A stretch of DNA of 64,000 nucleotides from Symbiodinium natans (lineage: Eukaryota > Sar > Dinophyceae > Suessiales > Symbiodiniaceae), in contig CAJNDS010001224.1 in the NCBI GenBank assembly GCA_905221605.1, forward strand, positions 957,556 through 1,021,555, given 5' to 3'. Both the position numbers and the translations under genes were made by a program. Positions within the stretch are counted from its first letter, which is position 1; the number at the start of each line of letters is the position of its first letter. This document shows positions 44,233 through 56,135 of the stretch, one piece after another. Under the pieces are notes generated by a model that was given only the letters and a program-made list of their open reading frames with translations, was not told where the DNA came from and made no database searches.

Positions 44233-44873
44233 GATTGTCGTCGGAGCTTCTGCGGTTGGCAGGTGTCAAGACAAAATTTGAACCAACAGTGCTTGAGCTG
44301 CAGCCGGAATTCACACTGGGTTCGCGCGAAACCTTGCCAGAAGCATGCAATGAAACCTAGACGTTCCTGTATGTTCACGTGCCGGGAACTATTGGACTCA
44401 AGGCCGTCACCAAGAAAGATGGCCAAGGAGACGGAGAAGAGAAAGCGCACGAGTTCAACAGCGCAAGAAACTGGGTCAAGGCTCAGAAAAGAAGACGTGG
44501 GAAAGGCCCGTATGCCTGAAACAAAAGACCACCCTTGCATGACTTTCATGAGGGCAATTTCGCGGCAAATTCCCGAAAGGCTTCCGACAACTCCATCGAT
44601 GGTTGGGGCTTTGCTGTTTTCATCGATCACACTCCACGGACCCAGGGGAAGCTTATGACCAGAAAGTCTCAGTAACGATAGCTGTGATAGCTGTGGAACA
44701 AGCTTCTTCATTTTGCTCCTTGGTCTGTCATTCGCTTGCACCTAGTCTTTCCAGATGTGGCCAGCTGTACAATCGGCCGCCTGGCGCCTGTTTTGGGAAT
44801 TCTTTGCTTGCACTGGTACGAGTACCAACGGCTGCCAGCAAGAACTACAGGATGGCTGGATGGCTCAGACATC

Positions 44874-46069
44874 CTAGTCGACCTCCTCCATCTTGGAGGC
44901 CTCATCGGCCGCGCCCTCGACTTCCTCAAGCGGGGGCAGGTCGTCGTCATCACCCAGGCCCTCATCGTCATCGTCGATGCTGAGGCCGAGCTTGATCATC
45001 CGGTGGATGCGGCCAGCGAACTGCGTGGGCTCATCGAGGTTGAAGCCAGAGGTGAGCAGGGAGGTGTCGAAGAGGAGCCAGATCAGGTCCTTCACGGTCT
45101 TGTCAGACTTGTCGGCCGCGGCCTTCTTCTTCAGCTCCGCCATGATGGAGTGCTTGGGGTTCACCTCCATGGTCTTCTTGGAGACCATGTAGGAAGTCAT
45201 GGAGTTGTCACGCAGGGCCTGCGCCTTCATAATGCGCTCCATGTTGGCTGACCAGCCATACTCGGAGGTGGTCAGCACGCAAGGGGAGTCGGCCATCCTA
45301 GAGCTGACGATGACCTTCTCCACCTGCGCATGCGGCATAACAATACTGTACAACGTCATAACTCAAGGGGTCCGTTGCCCTCATGCACAGATGCGTGGCA
45401 AACCCACACACACAAACAATAACACAGCTTCAGCTTATCATCTCCCGCCTTGTCCCCCAAAACCTCCTTCATGAGCTTCGTGAGTGGCTCGAACTCTGCC
45501 TTCATCTCCTCCAGCTTCTTCTTCTCATCCTCGTCCTCGATGTCCAAACCTTCCTTGGTTGTGCTCTTCAACTTCTTGCCATCGAACTCCTTCAGCTGCT
45601 GCACTGAGTACTCGTCGACGGGGTCGATCATGTACAGCACCTCGATGCCCTTCTTGCGCAGGGTCTCCAGGAAGGGAGATGAGGACACGGCCGCAATGCT
45701 CTCGCCTGTGATGTAATAGATGTCGTTCTGACCCTCCTTCATGCGGTCGACGTACTCCTTCAGGCTGATCTGTTCGTCACCAGACTTGGAGGTGTGGTAG
45801 CGGAGGAGCTCGGCCAGCTTAGTGCGGTTGGTGGAGTCCTCGTGGACGCCCAGCTTGAGGCACTTGCCAAACTGCTCATAGAACTTCTTGTAGTCGTCCT
45901 TCTTCTCGGCGATCTCTGCAAACATCTCGAGGCACTTCTTCACAAGATTCTTCTTGATGACTCGCAGGATCTTGTTCTGCTGCAGGGTCTCGCGGGAGAT
46001 GTTCAGAGGCAAATCCTCCGAGTCCACCACACCCTTCACGAAGTTCAGCCACTCAGGCATGAGCTCCTC

Positions 46070-46102
<33 letters not shown>

Positions 46103-47125
46103 CAGCTTGATGTTGTTGCGCTTCTTCTTGGTCTCGAAGAGGTCGAAGGGCGCCCGGCGGGGAACGAACAGCAGAGCCCGGAACTCCAACTGGCCCTCGA
46201 CGCTGAAGTGCTTCACGGCGAGGTGGTCCTCCCAGTCGTTGGAGAGCGACTTGTAGAAGGAGGCGTACTCCTCGTTGGTCACGTCCTCAGACTTGCGCAT
46301 CCACAGGGGCTTGTTCTTGTTCAGCTGCTCCCATTCGTGCGAGACCTCCTTCACCTTCTTGGTCTTCTTCTTCTTCTCCTCCTTCTCCTTCTCCTCATCT
46401 ACTTCCTCGATCTTCGGCTCATCGCCTTCTTTCTCCTCCTTCTTCTCTTCCTCCTCCTCCTCGGAGTCGGTCACCTCCTTCTCCTTGGACTTCTCCACGT
46501 ACAGCTCGATGGGGAAGCCAATGAACTCGGAGTGCTTCTTCACCAGGTCCTTCAGACGTCGCTCCTCCAGGAACTCAGACTGGTCTTCCTTGAGGTAGCA
46601 GATGATCTTGGTGCCTCGCTTGATCTCGCCGTGCACCAGCTCCGTGTCCTTCTGGACAGTGAAAGAGCCACCGGCGCCGCTCTCCCAGATGTACTGCTCG
46701 TCGTCGTTGTGCTTGCTGACCACACGGACCTTGTCCGAGACGAGGTACGCGCTGTAGAAGCCGACGCCGAACTGCCCGATCATGGAGATGTCGCCGCCTG
46801 CCGCCATAGCCTCCATGAAGGCCTTGGTGCCAGACTTGGCGATCGTGCCGAGATTGTTGATGAGCTCGTTCTTCGTCATGCCGATACCGGAGTCTTCGAT
46901 GGTCAGAGTCGAATTGGTCTTGTCCGGGATGATCTTGATGAAGAAGTTCGGCTGCGCCTCGATCTTGTCCGGGTCGGTGATGGATTCGTAGCGAATCTTG
47001 TCCAGAGCGTCCGAGGCGTTGGAGATGAGCTCACGCAGGAAGATCTCCTTGTTGGAGTAGAAAGTGTTGATGATCAAGCTCATCAACTGCTGGATGTCTG
47101 CATTGAATGCAAAAGTCTCCGCCAT
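44874..47125 (-). CDS. HSP90: Cytosolic HSP90, copy 4 (two exons)
   Basis: Exon 1 47125-45449, exon 2 45323-44874, 708 residues, 125-bp GC-AG intron. The protein matches copies 1, 2 and 5. The intron is of the copy 2/3 type with a two-base shorter CA repeat. Intact. Confidence 0.94.
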
Positions 47126-47766
47126 GATTGTCGTCGGAGCTTCTGCGGTTGGCAGGTGTCAAGACAAAATTTGAACCAACAGTGCTTGAGCTGCAGCCGG
47201 AATTCACACTGGGTTCGCGCGAAACCTTGCCAGAAGCATGCAATGAAACCTAGACGTTCCTGTATGTTCACGTGCCGGGAACTATTGGACTCAAGGCCGT
47301 CACCAAGAAAGATGGCCAAGGAGACGGAGAAGAGAAAGCGCACGAGTTCAACAGCGCAAGAAACTGGGTCAAGGCTCAGAAAAGAAGATGTGGGAAAGGC
47401 CCGCATGCCTGAAACAAAAGACCACCCTTGCATGACTTTCATGAGGGCAATTTCGCGGCAAATTCCCGAAAGGCTTCCGACAACTCCATCGATGGTTGGG
47501 GCTTTGCTGTTTTCATCGATCACACTCCACGGACCCAGGGGAAGCTTATGACCAGAAAGTCTCAGTAACGATAGCTGTGATAGCTGTGGAACAAGCTTCT
47601 TCATTTTGCTCCTTGGTCTGTCATTCGCTTGCACCTAGTCTTTCCAGATGTGGCCAGCTGTACAATCGGCCGCCTGGCGCCTGTTTTGGGAATTCTTTGC
47701 TTGCACTGGTACGAGTACCAACGGCTGCCAGCAAGAACTACAGGATGGCTGGATGGCTCAGACATC

Positions 47767-48956
47767 CTAGTCGACCTCCTCCATCTTGGAGGCCTCATCG
47801 GCCGCGCCCTCGACTTCCTCAAGCGGGGGCAGGTCGTCGTCATCACCCAGGCCCTCATCGTCATCGTCGATGCTGAGGCCGAGCTTGATCATCCGGTGGA
47901 TGCGGCCAGCGAACTGCGTGGGCTCATCGAGGTTGAAGCCAGAGGTGAGCAGCGAGGTGTCGAAGAGGAGCCAGATCAGGTCCTTCACGGTCTTGTCAGA
48001 CTTGTCGGCCGCGGCCTTCTTCTTCAGCTCCGCCATGATGGAGTGCTTGGGGTTCACCTCCATGGTCTTCTTGGAGACCATGTAGGAAGTCATGGAGTTG
48101 TCACGCAGGGCCTGCGCCTTCATGATGCGCTCCATGTTAGCCGACCAGCCATACTCGGAGGTGGTCAGCACGCAAGGGGAGTCGGCCATCCTAGAGCTGA
48201 CGATGACCTTCTCCACCTGCGCATGCGGCTTAAGCATATGGCGTCGTAATTTGCGTGTCCCTTGCCCTCATGCACAGATGCGTGGCACAAACCCACACAC
48301 ACACAATGACGCGAGTTATGCTTATCATCTCCCGCCTTGTCCCCCAACACCTCCTTCATGAGCTTCGTGAGGGGCTCGAACTCCGCCTTCATCTCCTCCA
48401 GCTTCTTCTTCTCATCCTCGTCCTCGATGTCCAAACCTTCCTTAGTTGTGCTCTTCAACTTCTTGCCATCGAACTCCTTCAGCTGCTGCACTGAGTACTC
48501 GTCGACGGGGTCGATCATGTACAGCACCTCGATGCCCTTCTTGCGCAGGGTCTCCAGGAAGGGAGATGAGGACACGGCCGCAATGCTCTCGCCTGTGATG
48601 TAATAGATGTCGTTCTGACCCTCCTTCATGCGGTCGACGTACTCCTTCAGGCTGATCTGTTCGTCACCAGACTTGGAGGTGTGGTAGCGGAGGAGCTCGG
48701 CCAGCTTAGTGCGGTTGGTGGAGTCCTCGTGGACGCCCAGCTTGAGGCACTTGCCAAACTGCTCATAGAACTTCTTGTAGTCGTCCTTCTTCTCGGCGAT
48801 CTCTGCAAACATCTCGAGGCACTTCTTCACAAGATTCTTCTTGATGACTCGCAGGATCTTGTTCTGCTGCAGGGTCTCGCGGGAGATGTTCAGAGGCAAA
48901 TCCTCCGAGTCCACCACACCCTTCACGAAGTTCAGCCACTCAGGCATGAGCTCCTC

Positions 48957-48989
<33 letters not shown>

Positions 48990-50012
48990 CAGCTTGATGT
49001 TGTTGCGCTTCTTTTTGGTCTCGAAGAGGTCGAAGGGCGCGCGGCGAGGAACGAACAGCAGAGCCCGGAACTCCAGTTGGCCCTCGACGCTGAAGTGCTT
49101 CACGGCGAGGTGGTCCTCCCAGTCGTTGGAGAGCGACTTGTAGAAGGAGGCGTACTCCTCGTTGGTCACGTCCTCAGACTTGCGCATCCACAGGGGCTTG
49201 TTCTTGTTCAACTGCTCCCATTCGTGCGAGACCTCCTTCACTTTCTTGGTCTTCTTCTTCTTCTCCTCCTTCTCCTTCTCCTCATCTACTTCCTCGATCT
49301 TCGGCTCATCGCCTTCTTTCTCCTCCTTCTTCTCTTCCTCCTCCTCCTCGGAGTCGGTCACCTCCTTCTCCTTGGACTTCTCCACGTACAGCTCGATGGG
49401 GAAGCCAATGAACTCGGAGTGCTTCTTCACCAGGTCCTTCAGACGTCGCTCCTCCAGGAACTCAGACTGGTCTTCCTTGAGGTAGCAGATGATCTTGGTG
49501 CCTCGCTTGATCTCGCCGTGCACCAGCTCCGTGTCCTTCTGGACCGTGAAAGAGCCGCCGGCGCCGCTCTCCCAGATGTACTGCTCGTCGTCGTTGTGCT
49601 TGCTGACCACACGGACCTTGTCCGAGACGAGGTACGCGCTGTAGAAGCCGACGCCGAACTGCCCGATCATGGAGATGTCGCCGCCTGCCGCCATAGCCTC
49701 CATGAAGGCCTTGGTGCCAGACTTGGCGATCGTGCCGAGATTGTTGATGAGCTCGTTCTTGGTCATGCCGATACCGGAGTCTTCGATGGTCAGAGTCGAA
49801 TTGGTCTTGTCCGGGATGATCTTGATGAAGAAGTTCGGCTGCGCCTCGATCTTGTCCGGGTCGGTGATGGATTCGTAGCGAATCTTGTCCAGAGCGTCCG
49901 AGGCGTTGGAGATGAGCTCACGCAGGAAGATCTCCTTGTTGGAGTAGAAAGTGTTGATGATCAAGCTCATCAACTGCTGGATGTCTGCATTGAATGCAAA
50001 AGTCTCCGCCAT
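47767..50012 (-). CDS. HSP90: Cytosolic HSP90, copy 5 (two exons)
   Basis: Exon 1 50012-48336, exon 2 48216-47767, 708 residues, 119-bp GC-AG intron. The protein is unchanged, but this copy carries the most silent differences, and its intron is the most diverged of the five. As the upstream end of the array it seems to have exchanged sequence least with its neighbours. Confidence 0.94.
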
Positions 50013-50161
50013 GATTGTCGTCGGAGCTTCTGCGGTTGGCAGGTGTCAAGACAAAATTTGAACCAACAGTGCTTGAGCTGCAGCCGGAATTCACACTGGG
50101 TTCGCGCGAAACCTTGCCAGAAGCATGCAATGAAACCTAGACGTTCCTGTATGTTCACGTG

Positions 50162-50742
50162 CGGGCAGCCATAGGTGGCAAGGTTTTCGTTTTGAGGGGC
50201 CAACGGGTCACAAGATAAGGATCGAACCTTAGCCCTCTGACCATGCACCCTCAGCTGTTCGAGGTAGTAGAGTTGGTCTTCCGAAGTTATCTGAGGCCAT
50301 TGTCCGACAGTGAGGTCATGTCGGGCGCGACACGCAAATACTTGCCCCTTGTTAGCTGTCAGTAGGGCATGAGGGAAGCTGGTACCTCCAGTCCCGTACA
50401 CACCCCTGTTGCGGAAGTTGATGGAAGTTGGCGAGGTACCTACTTCCCTAACTCCATCGAGGAAACCGTAGACGTACAATCACGGTCAAGGTGAGACCCC
50501 ACCCGCTAACTCTTCTGTGACGGCTTGGATCAGGCTGCCAGAAACTTTGGTGTCTCCCACGTAGCCACAAAAAATAGCACGTAGAGCCGTGGGCTGCCGG
50601 CAACTGGCTTCGGGCTCTGGGGTTGGGGTTTAGAGTTTAGGGTTTAAGGATTGGGGTTCAGGGTTTCAGGTTCGGGGCTTCAGCACAGCTCGGCGAAGAG
50701 ATTTTTGGCGCTGGTCACGAAGTCGGTTAAACTACTGTGCCA
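50162..50742. other. Array edge; no recognisable gene
   Basis: Unique sequence begins abruptly after the HSP90 homology ends. A degenerate TTTAGGG tract at 50615-50680 is the last telomere-like tract that I see in the window. Confidence 0.45.
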
Positions 50743-50839
50743 TACTTGGAGGAGGGTTGTCCTGACAGCCATCGACATGATGCCTAAGAGCCACCCTACC
50801 AAACGAACTCGGACTTTGCTGTCCCTTAGCCTCCAAGTA
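50743..50839. repeat. Inverted-repeat element, family A (outer ends only)
   Basis: TACTTGGAGG at the left and CCTCCAAGTA at the right are perfect inverted 10-mers with TA at the ends. The interior is unlike other copies. It is the only family-A member right of the HSP90 array. Confidence 0.5.
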
Positions 50840-51201
50840 GGCACGGAGGTGGAGGTCTGTTGCCTGGTTCCACCATGTTCCCTTTTCAAGCGATGTCCCA
50901 TCTGCCCGAGAACTGTTGCTAAGTAAGGCCGTGCTGCACCATCAAACTTTAGTCGTGAATCCCAAGCCTAGACACAAAACTCACAAAACATAAACACCGA
51001 AACCGAGTCTTCAGCCAAGAACGTCATCGTTCGGGCCGAAAACCTCGAAGTTCATCGCCGACCTGGGCGGCGCCGCCGCTCTGCCGCTTTGCAGGGTTGA
51101 GAGGGTTTGGGGGCTCCAAGCTTCCCAGGCTTTCAAAATCGGATGGTTCAAGGCCCTCAGTGCCAGGACTCATAATCTCCCAACAAGAGAGCCTCCGCCG
51201 C

Positions 51202-51266
51202 CGAAACACCCGAAACACCCGAAACACCCGAAACACCCGAAACACCCGAAACACCCGAAACAGCCG
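51202..51266. repeat. 9-bp minisatellite CGAAACACC
   Basis: About seven tandem units. Since the period is a multiple of three, all frames across it stay open (NTR, RVF, CFG repeats), which makes them artefacts. Confidence 0.85.
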
Positions 51267-51474
51267 AACAACTCGAAACTCCACAGCCCCGGACGCCCCG
51301 GACGCCCGAGCACTGAAAAACTCAGCCGTTGCCGAGGATCCGCTGAACGCCCATCTCCAGCAACTGCCCACCAATGGACTTCATGAAAGGGAGTGGCCCA
51401 CCTGCGTTTCAAATACTGTGGGAATCTGCGAAACTGGGGGCCGCGAAGTCATCTGCATATGCGGGGTTCTGAAT

Positions 51475-53078
51475 TCAAAGCTCCCCTTCAAGCAGCTTCA
51501 TTCTTGCAACTTGGGATCCCCGTAAGAAAACAAGACACCCCGAAAACCTAGGGGGGGCAACGCCCCCACATCCATCTCGCATAACCTGGTAAAGGCACAC
51601 GAACTCTCGAACCAAGCCGCAGAAGTAGTACAAGGCGTTCTCCTTGTCCAAAGGTAAGAGGTCTTTCACTTGCGCAAGGTCCATCATCCCGGTGAAGTGG
51701 AACGGAGCCTCGGCTGCCCCCAATAACACGCACTTTTGGGGAGTTTTTTTGGTGTTTGTTCCAGATATCCAGCTCGTTGCAGCAACTTTCAACAGCAAGA
51801 AGCACAGGCCCTGCAGCCTTGCGAAAAGTAGTTGAGAAAATCTTGAAACATGTTTCTTAAGAGCAGGGCCGCCCGGTTGTCGGAGCCCATGACGTCGTCG
51901 GGGTTCGGGCTGTTGTACCAGACACGGCGCAGCACATCATCGGGGTGTGCACGGGCCAGGCCGGTGATGTAGTCACGGAAGGCATGCTGGCGGCCATTCT
52001 CCGCCGCATGGAGCCACAGCACCGGCCGCTCCGATGCCTGGGCCCCATTTTTGAGAGTGCCCAGCATACTGAGCATCGGCGTGATGCCCACTCCGGCGGA
52101 GAGCAGCACCACCGGCGCATCGGGATCCTTGGTCCACAGCGCCTGCGCACCCTCGACGCTGAAGCTGCCGAATGGTGGGGAGAAGTCGAATTCGTCACCC
52201 ACCGCGGTGCGGTCATGCAGAAACGGGGAAACCAGCCCGCCACTTTCTTTCTTCACGGCGATGGTGATGTGGTCACTACCAGGCTCAGAAATCAAGCTGT
52301 AGTGGCGCGGCTGTCTCTTGTCCGTCCCCTTTGGGTAAACCCAAATGGTGGTGTACTGGCCCGGGCTGTAGCTACAAATGGGCTTGCCATCCACCGGCTT
52401 GAAGGTGAACTCAGTGATGACACTGCTCCTGACAACCTTCTCCGCAAGGCTAAACTTGCGCACGCCCCGCCAGCCACCAGGCTTGGACTCCGCCTCCTTG
52501 TAGAGCTCTTCCTCTCGCTTGACGCAATGTCCCGCTAAGGCCCCATAGAGTTCGGCCCACGCATCTAAGACTTCCTGGCCGGGGGCAAACTTGTCGTCGA
52601 TGGTTCCCAGAATGTGCTCTCCCACCACGTCATACTGGGCCGGGATCACATTCAGCGCGCAGTGCTTGTGATTGACGCCCTCGATGAGTTCAAGCGGCAA
52701 AGTGCCGTGCTCCAACACGTTCACGGCCGAAGCTGCCACCGCAGAGAAGAGCGCCTTCTGCTGCTTTCCCTGGCTTTGGTTGGCCAAGTTGAACGTGTTG
52801 AGCAGCTCTGGGTGGGCGGCAAACATGCGCTTGTAGAAGTGGCTTGTGAAGTCGGTGCCTGCTTCAGCCACCAGGGGCAATGTGTCCTTGACAATCCCTA
52901 AGGTTTTGGACGTCAGGCTCCTGTGTTGGTACCTCGGATACCTTGGGCATGCCCGTGCAAAAGCCTGGACAAGCCTTGGTGTCCCAGACCATCCAGCAGA
53001 CCAGGCCATGGCGCTGCCGTCGAAAGAACTGGGATAGTGCGGCTGGAAGAGCTCAAAGCCGCGGAAACAAAAAGGCAT
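51475..53078 (-). CDS. hmp: Flavohemoglobin (nitric oxide dioxygenase), two exons
   Basis: Converts NO and O2 to nitrate using NAD(P)H, detoxifying nitric oxide. The globin domain (about residues 55-195) has the distal Tyr in FYKRMF, Gln in GKQQKAL, the proximal His in NHKHCALNV (about 139) and the QYDVVGEHIL segment. The FAD domain has RHYSLIS (about 258-264). The NAD domain has SAGVGITPMLSML (about 327-339) and HAAENG. The first exon ends near 51887. A second exon (51713-51475) supplies HFTGMMDLAQV and LYYFCG, which fit the usual C-terminus. The proposed intron 51886-51714 has a GC donor and AG acceptor and keeps frame. The ATG at 53078 is the first; another at 53009 begins an Arg-rich stretch without acidic residues, like a mitochondrial leader. 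The last ~40 residues diverge from the family. Confidence 0.85.
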
Positions 53079-54646
53079 CGAGCCGATGGCACGCAAAAGA
53101 AGTCGACCCCGATGCTCGACGGCCCCGCGCCGCCTCGCTCAACTCACCTGACCGAACTCGCATCTCTACATGACATGCGCAATCGAAAACGTTTGTTTAT
53201 ACGATGAAACTATCCTGGTAAGGTTTTGAAACCTGTGGTTCTGAGGATATCAGCCGTTGCTAAATATTCCGATGGTGCCGCGGATGCTGCTGACACATCC
53301 AAATCTGGTTTCCTAACCGGAGCAAACCTTGACTTCACGTTTGATACACCGGCTTGAGGCCACAGCTTGGTGACGTTCATGTCCAACATATACGTGGTAG
53401 CAACCTGAAATGACAAGATATCCGGTTACAATGCAACAACCAAATGCCCTCTTCGACTGTTCCGAAAGTGCACGGCTGCTGTACACGCGAATCACAACTG
53501 CGGGCAGTATGGTGATACCTTTGCTACAACGCCCCGATTGGATGCCCTTACTCATGTATACTCATGTGCCCGGTTGTTCAGACGACATTCACGGTACAGA
53601 CTGTAATCATCAAGGAAACGTCTGAGGATGTCTGAAGATGCCAACTGCATAAGCCTCACTGCAGCCGCAGAACTCATCTGGAGCGATCGATCGGCACAAG
53701 CCAGTTTCGACTGCAAGGCCAAAAAACAGCCCGGAGAGGGCGTTCTTCAGGTGGTGAATCAAAACTCCATGTGTTGGAAGCTTGCCCTTTGGGCATTTTG
53801 GGGCCCACTTCCCAGTGTACTGGTGGCCAAATACTGCCAACCTGACCTCCGCACATGCCTCTCAGTGGGCACCATGGCTGAAGGCGTGCAATGCACAGCC
53901 ACGGCGACCTTCTGGCTTTTGGCACCAGTGGGAGGCAAAAGATCGCGGCCCGGTTAGGCATCTTCTTCAAAATGGTAGCCGTCCGGGCCCGTGCGCGAAG
54001 CCTCATGCTTCAAATGGAGCATGCACATGGAGGAAACACAACCAGCAAGCTGACAAACTGAAACAAGGAGAGACCGCATTCAAAGAGGCTTTTCAGTGAA
54101 AGTCAAAATGGCTGTAGTTTCTCCTGCCTTTGTTGCTTAGTTTGGGACCAATTTTTTCAAGAAATGCCGTTTGCCTTAAAAGAAACTTTCGACAAGCAGT
54201 CGACAAGCCCATAGCAGCACCGCGAACGCAGCGGTGCATTGACATGCTCAGGCTGCCTTTTTGCAACCGCCTTACAGATAGAGTGCATGCAAGCTGGACA
54301 CATGTTGTTCCCGTTTTGCCTGGAAACATGCTAGTCGTGCTTTGCTGTGCGGATGCAGCTCAAGACCACTGACGTAGCAGCTGAGCCTCGCACGGCAGAA
54401 CAGTGCCCATGCACTCCATGCGGCCAGTCATGATGTTGTTGCAAAGCCATGTACAAACACAGTAAGTTGCAAGCGGGGTGTGAACTCGAACCCGGCCCGC
54501 AAGCCAAGCGGAAAACATCTTTCCACAACGCTCAGCACTTTGCCATGCCTCCTTATGTACGAAGCTAGGACCTTACAGCCGGAGACAGGTGTTACAGCCA
54601 CCCATGCCATGTCAAAAAGCAAACGTATATATAAGTAAGGGGGGGC
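53079..54646. other. No recognisable gene
   Basis: Unique sequence upstream of the flavohemoglobin gene. Overlapping open frames near 53628-54006 on both strands have no motif. Some of the right part may be 5' flank of that gene. Confidence 0.4.
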
Positions 54647-54703
54647 TTATGGTAACTTATTCCAAAAGCCACTAAAATGTCACTACAGTCTCTTTTGTAG
54701 TAG

Positions 54704-54763
54704 ACGTCACTACAACGTCACTACAACGTCACTACAACGTCACTACAACGTCACTACAACGTA
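54704..54763. repeat. 11-bp minisatellite ACGTCACTACA
   Basis: About five perfect units. Confidence 0.85.
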
Positions 54764-54770
54764 GCAGCAC

Positions 54771-54956
54771 CGCGTTGTGACCGCGTTGTGACCGCGTTGT
54801 GACCGCGTTGTGACCGCGTTGTGACCGCGTTGTGACCGCTGTGACCGCGTTGTGACCGCGTTGTGACCGCTGTGACCGCGTTGTGACCGTGTTGTGACTG
54901 CGTTGTGACCGCGTTGTGACCGCGTTGTGACCGCGTTGTGACCGCGTTGTGACCGC
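54771..54956. repeat. 11-bp minisatellite GCGTTGTGACC
   Basis: About 17 units, two of them shortened to CGCTGTGACC. The reverse complement is GGTCACAACGC, so it shares GTCAC with the neighbouring arrays. Confidence 0.85.
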
Positions 54957-55339
54957 AAGGTGTTGTCAAAATGGAGCGAAAAAGAATTTCGTTTGTTTCA
55001 ATAATGAGTCAAATATGAGCCAACAATAATTCAATAATGACTCAATAATGTCGCAATAATGACTCAATAATGTTGCAATCTTTGCTCGAAGCAGAAGTTG
55101 AGCAGTAGCAGCAACAGCAGCAGCAGTAGAAGTAGTAGGCAGACTTCGAAGAGACTCCAAAAAGACTGCAGTCTCCACCATAAGAGATTCCATAAAGACT
55201 GAGTCTCTCACCGAGTCTCTGCAGCGAGTTCTGCTTATGCATGTTACTGCAGTTTGCAGCGCTTTTACGAGTGTTCTTCGTGACGCTGCAACAATGCTGA
55301 TCAGCGGGGCGGTGGCAGAACAGACTGCAGAGTGGGCAG

Positions 55340-55500
55340 GCTGGCAGGGCCGCAGTGGACAGCTGTGGCAGGGCAGCAGGGCGGGGGTGGCAGAGCAGCA
55401 GCAGTGGCAGAGAGCAGGCAGTGGCAGGGCAGCAGGGCGGAGTGGCAGAGCAGCAGTGGCAGCCACAAGGTCGCCACAGGGTCGCCACTGGGTCGCCACT
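55340..55500. repeat. G-rich GGCAG/GCAG degenerate repeat
   Basis: GTGGCAGGGCAGCAGGGC-type units, ending in GGTCGCCAC units (three copies). Open frames here are repeat-driven. Confidence 0.6.
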
Positions 55501-55527
55501 ATGATTCCGCGGCTCGCTCGGTTTGAT

Positions 55528-56120
55528 TTATGGTAACTTATTCCAAAAGCCACTAAAATGTCACGACAGCCTTTTTTGTAGCAACGTCACTACAACGTCA
55601 CTACAACGTCACTACAACGTCACTACAACGTCACTACAACGTCACTACAACGTCATTACAACGTCACTGCAACGTCACTACAACGTCACTACAACGTCAC
55701 TACAACGTCACTACAACGTCACTACAACGTCACTACAACGTCACTACAACGTCACTACAACGTCACTACAATGCACAAAAACTCGTTTGCTGCAGAAAAA
55801 AATGCAAATTTTGTTCAAAAAGACACAAAAAGAATTTTGTCTAATTCAAGAATGGCTCAAGAATGACAAAATATGAGCCAACAATAACTCAACAATGTCG
55901 CAATCTTGCTCGAAGTAGAAGCAGTAGTAGCAGAAACAGCCGTTTGCAGCAGTAGAAGTGGTAGGCGGACTTCGAAGAGACTCCAAAAAGACTGCAGTCT
56001 TCACCGTAAAAGATTCCAAAAAGACTGAGTCTCTAACCGAGTCTCTGCAGTGAAGTGCTGCTTCTGCGTCATACTGCAGTTTGCAGCGTTTTTTGCGACT
56101 GTTCTTCGCGATGCAGCTGT
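55528..56120. repeat. Segmental duplication, copy 2
   Basis: Matches 54647 onward in order but lacks the GCGTTGTGACC array and has an expanded ACGTCACTACA array instead. The flanking unique parts differ by scattered substitutions and small indels, so the duplication is not recent. Confidence 0.75.
55584..55771. repeat. 11-bp minisatellite ACGTCACTACA (expanded)
   Basis: About 17 units, with single variants (CATTACA, CACTGCA). It is the same unit as 54704-54763 but three times as long. Confidence 0.9.
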
Positions 56121-56135
56121 AACGGTCACTGCGCG

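Larger units (their letters stand above)
35930..50161 (-). repeat. Tandem array of five HSP90 units (~2.9 kb each)
   Basis: Five head-to-tail units, stop-to-stop spacing 2887, 2905, 2897 and 2893 bp. Spacers are 641-651 bp and nearly identical. Homology ends abruptly at 50161, inside the upstream flank of copy 5 (after TATGTTCACGTGC), and fades at about 35930-36000 beyond copy 1. Tandem arrays of highly expressed genes are typical of dinoflagellates. Confidence 0.9.
54647..55527. repeat. Segmental duplication, copy 1 (~0.88 kb)
   Basis: Starts TTATGGTAACTTATTCC and AAAAGCCACTAAAATGTCAC, then the 11-bp arrays, then ATGAGCCAACAATAA, GACTTCGAAGAGACTCC and CTGCAGTTTGCAGCG. The same series recurs from 55528 with small differences. 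Non-coding as far as I can tell. Confidence 0.75.

Noticed and set aside
51097-51525. NTRNTR / CFGCFG / RVFRVF repeat proteins
   Set aside because: 9-bp minisatellite artefact open in several frames.
51945-52538. 197-codon + frame opposite the flavohemoglobin gene
   Set aside because: Antisense shadow of a well-supported gene.
53960-54125. Spliced-leader relics (words resembling AGCCATTTTGGCT near 53970 and 54107)
   Set aside because: Only about 10 bases match what I recall of the dinoflagellate leader; not enough for a relic call.
54743-54969. Proteins with QRGHNAVTTRS repeats, and GSLRVTTGHY repeats at 56050-56595
   Set aside because: Translations of 10-11 bp minisatellites. These periods cycle through all three frames, so the open frames come only from the absence of stops in the unit.
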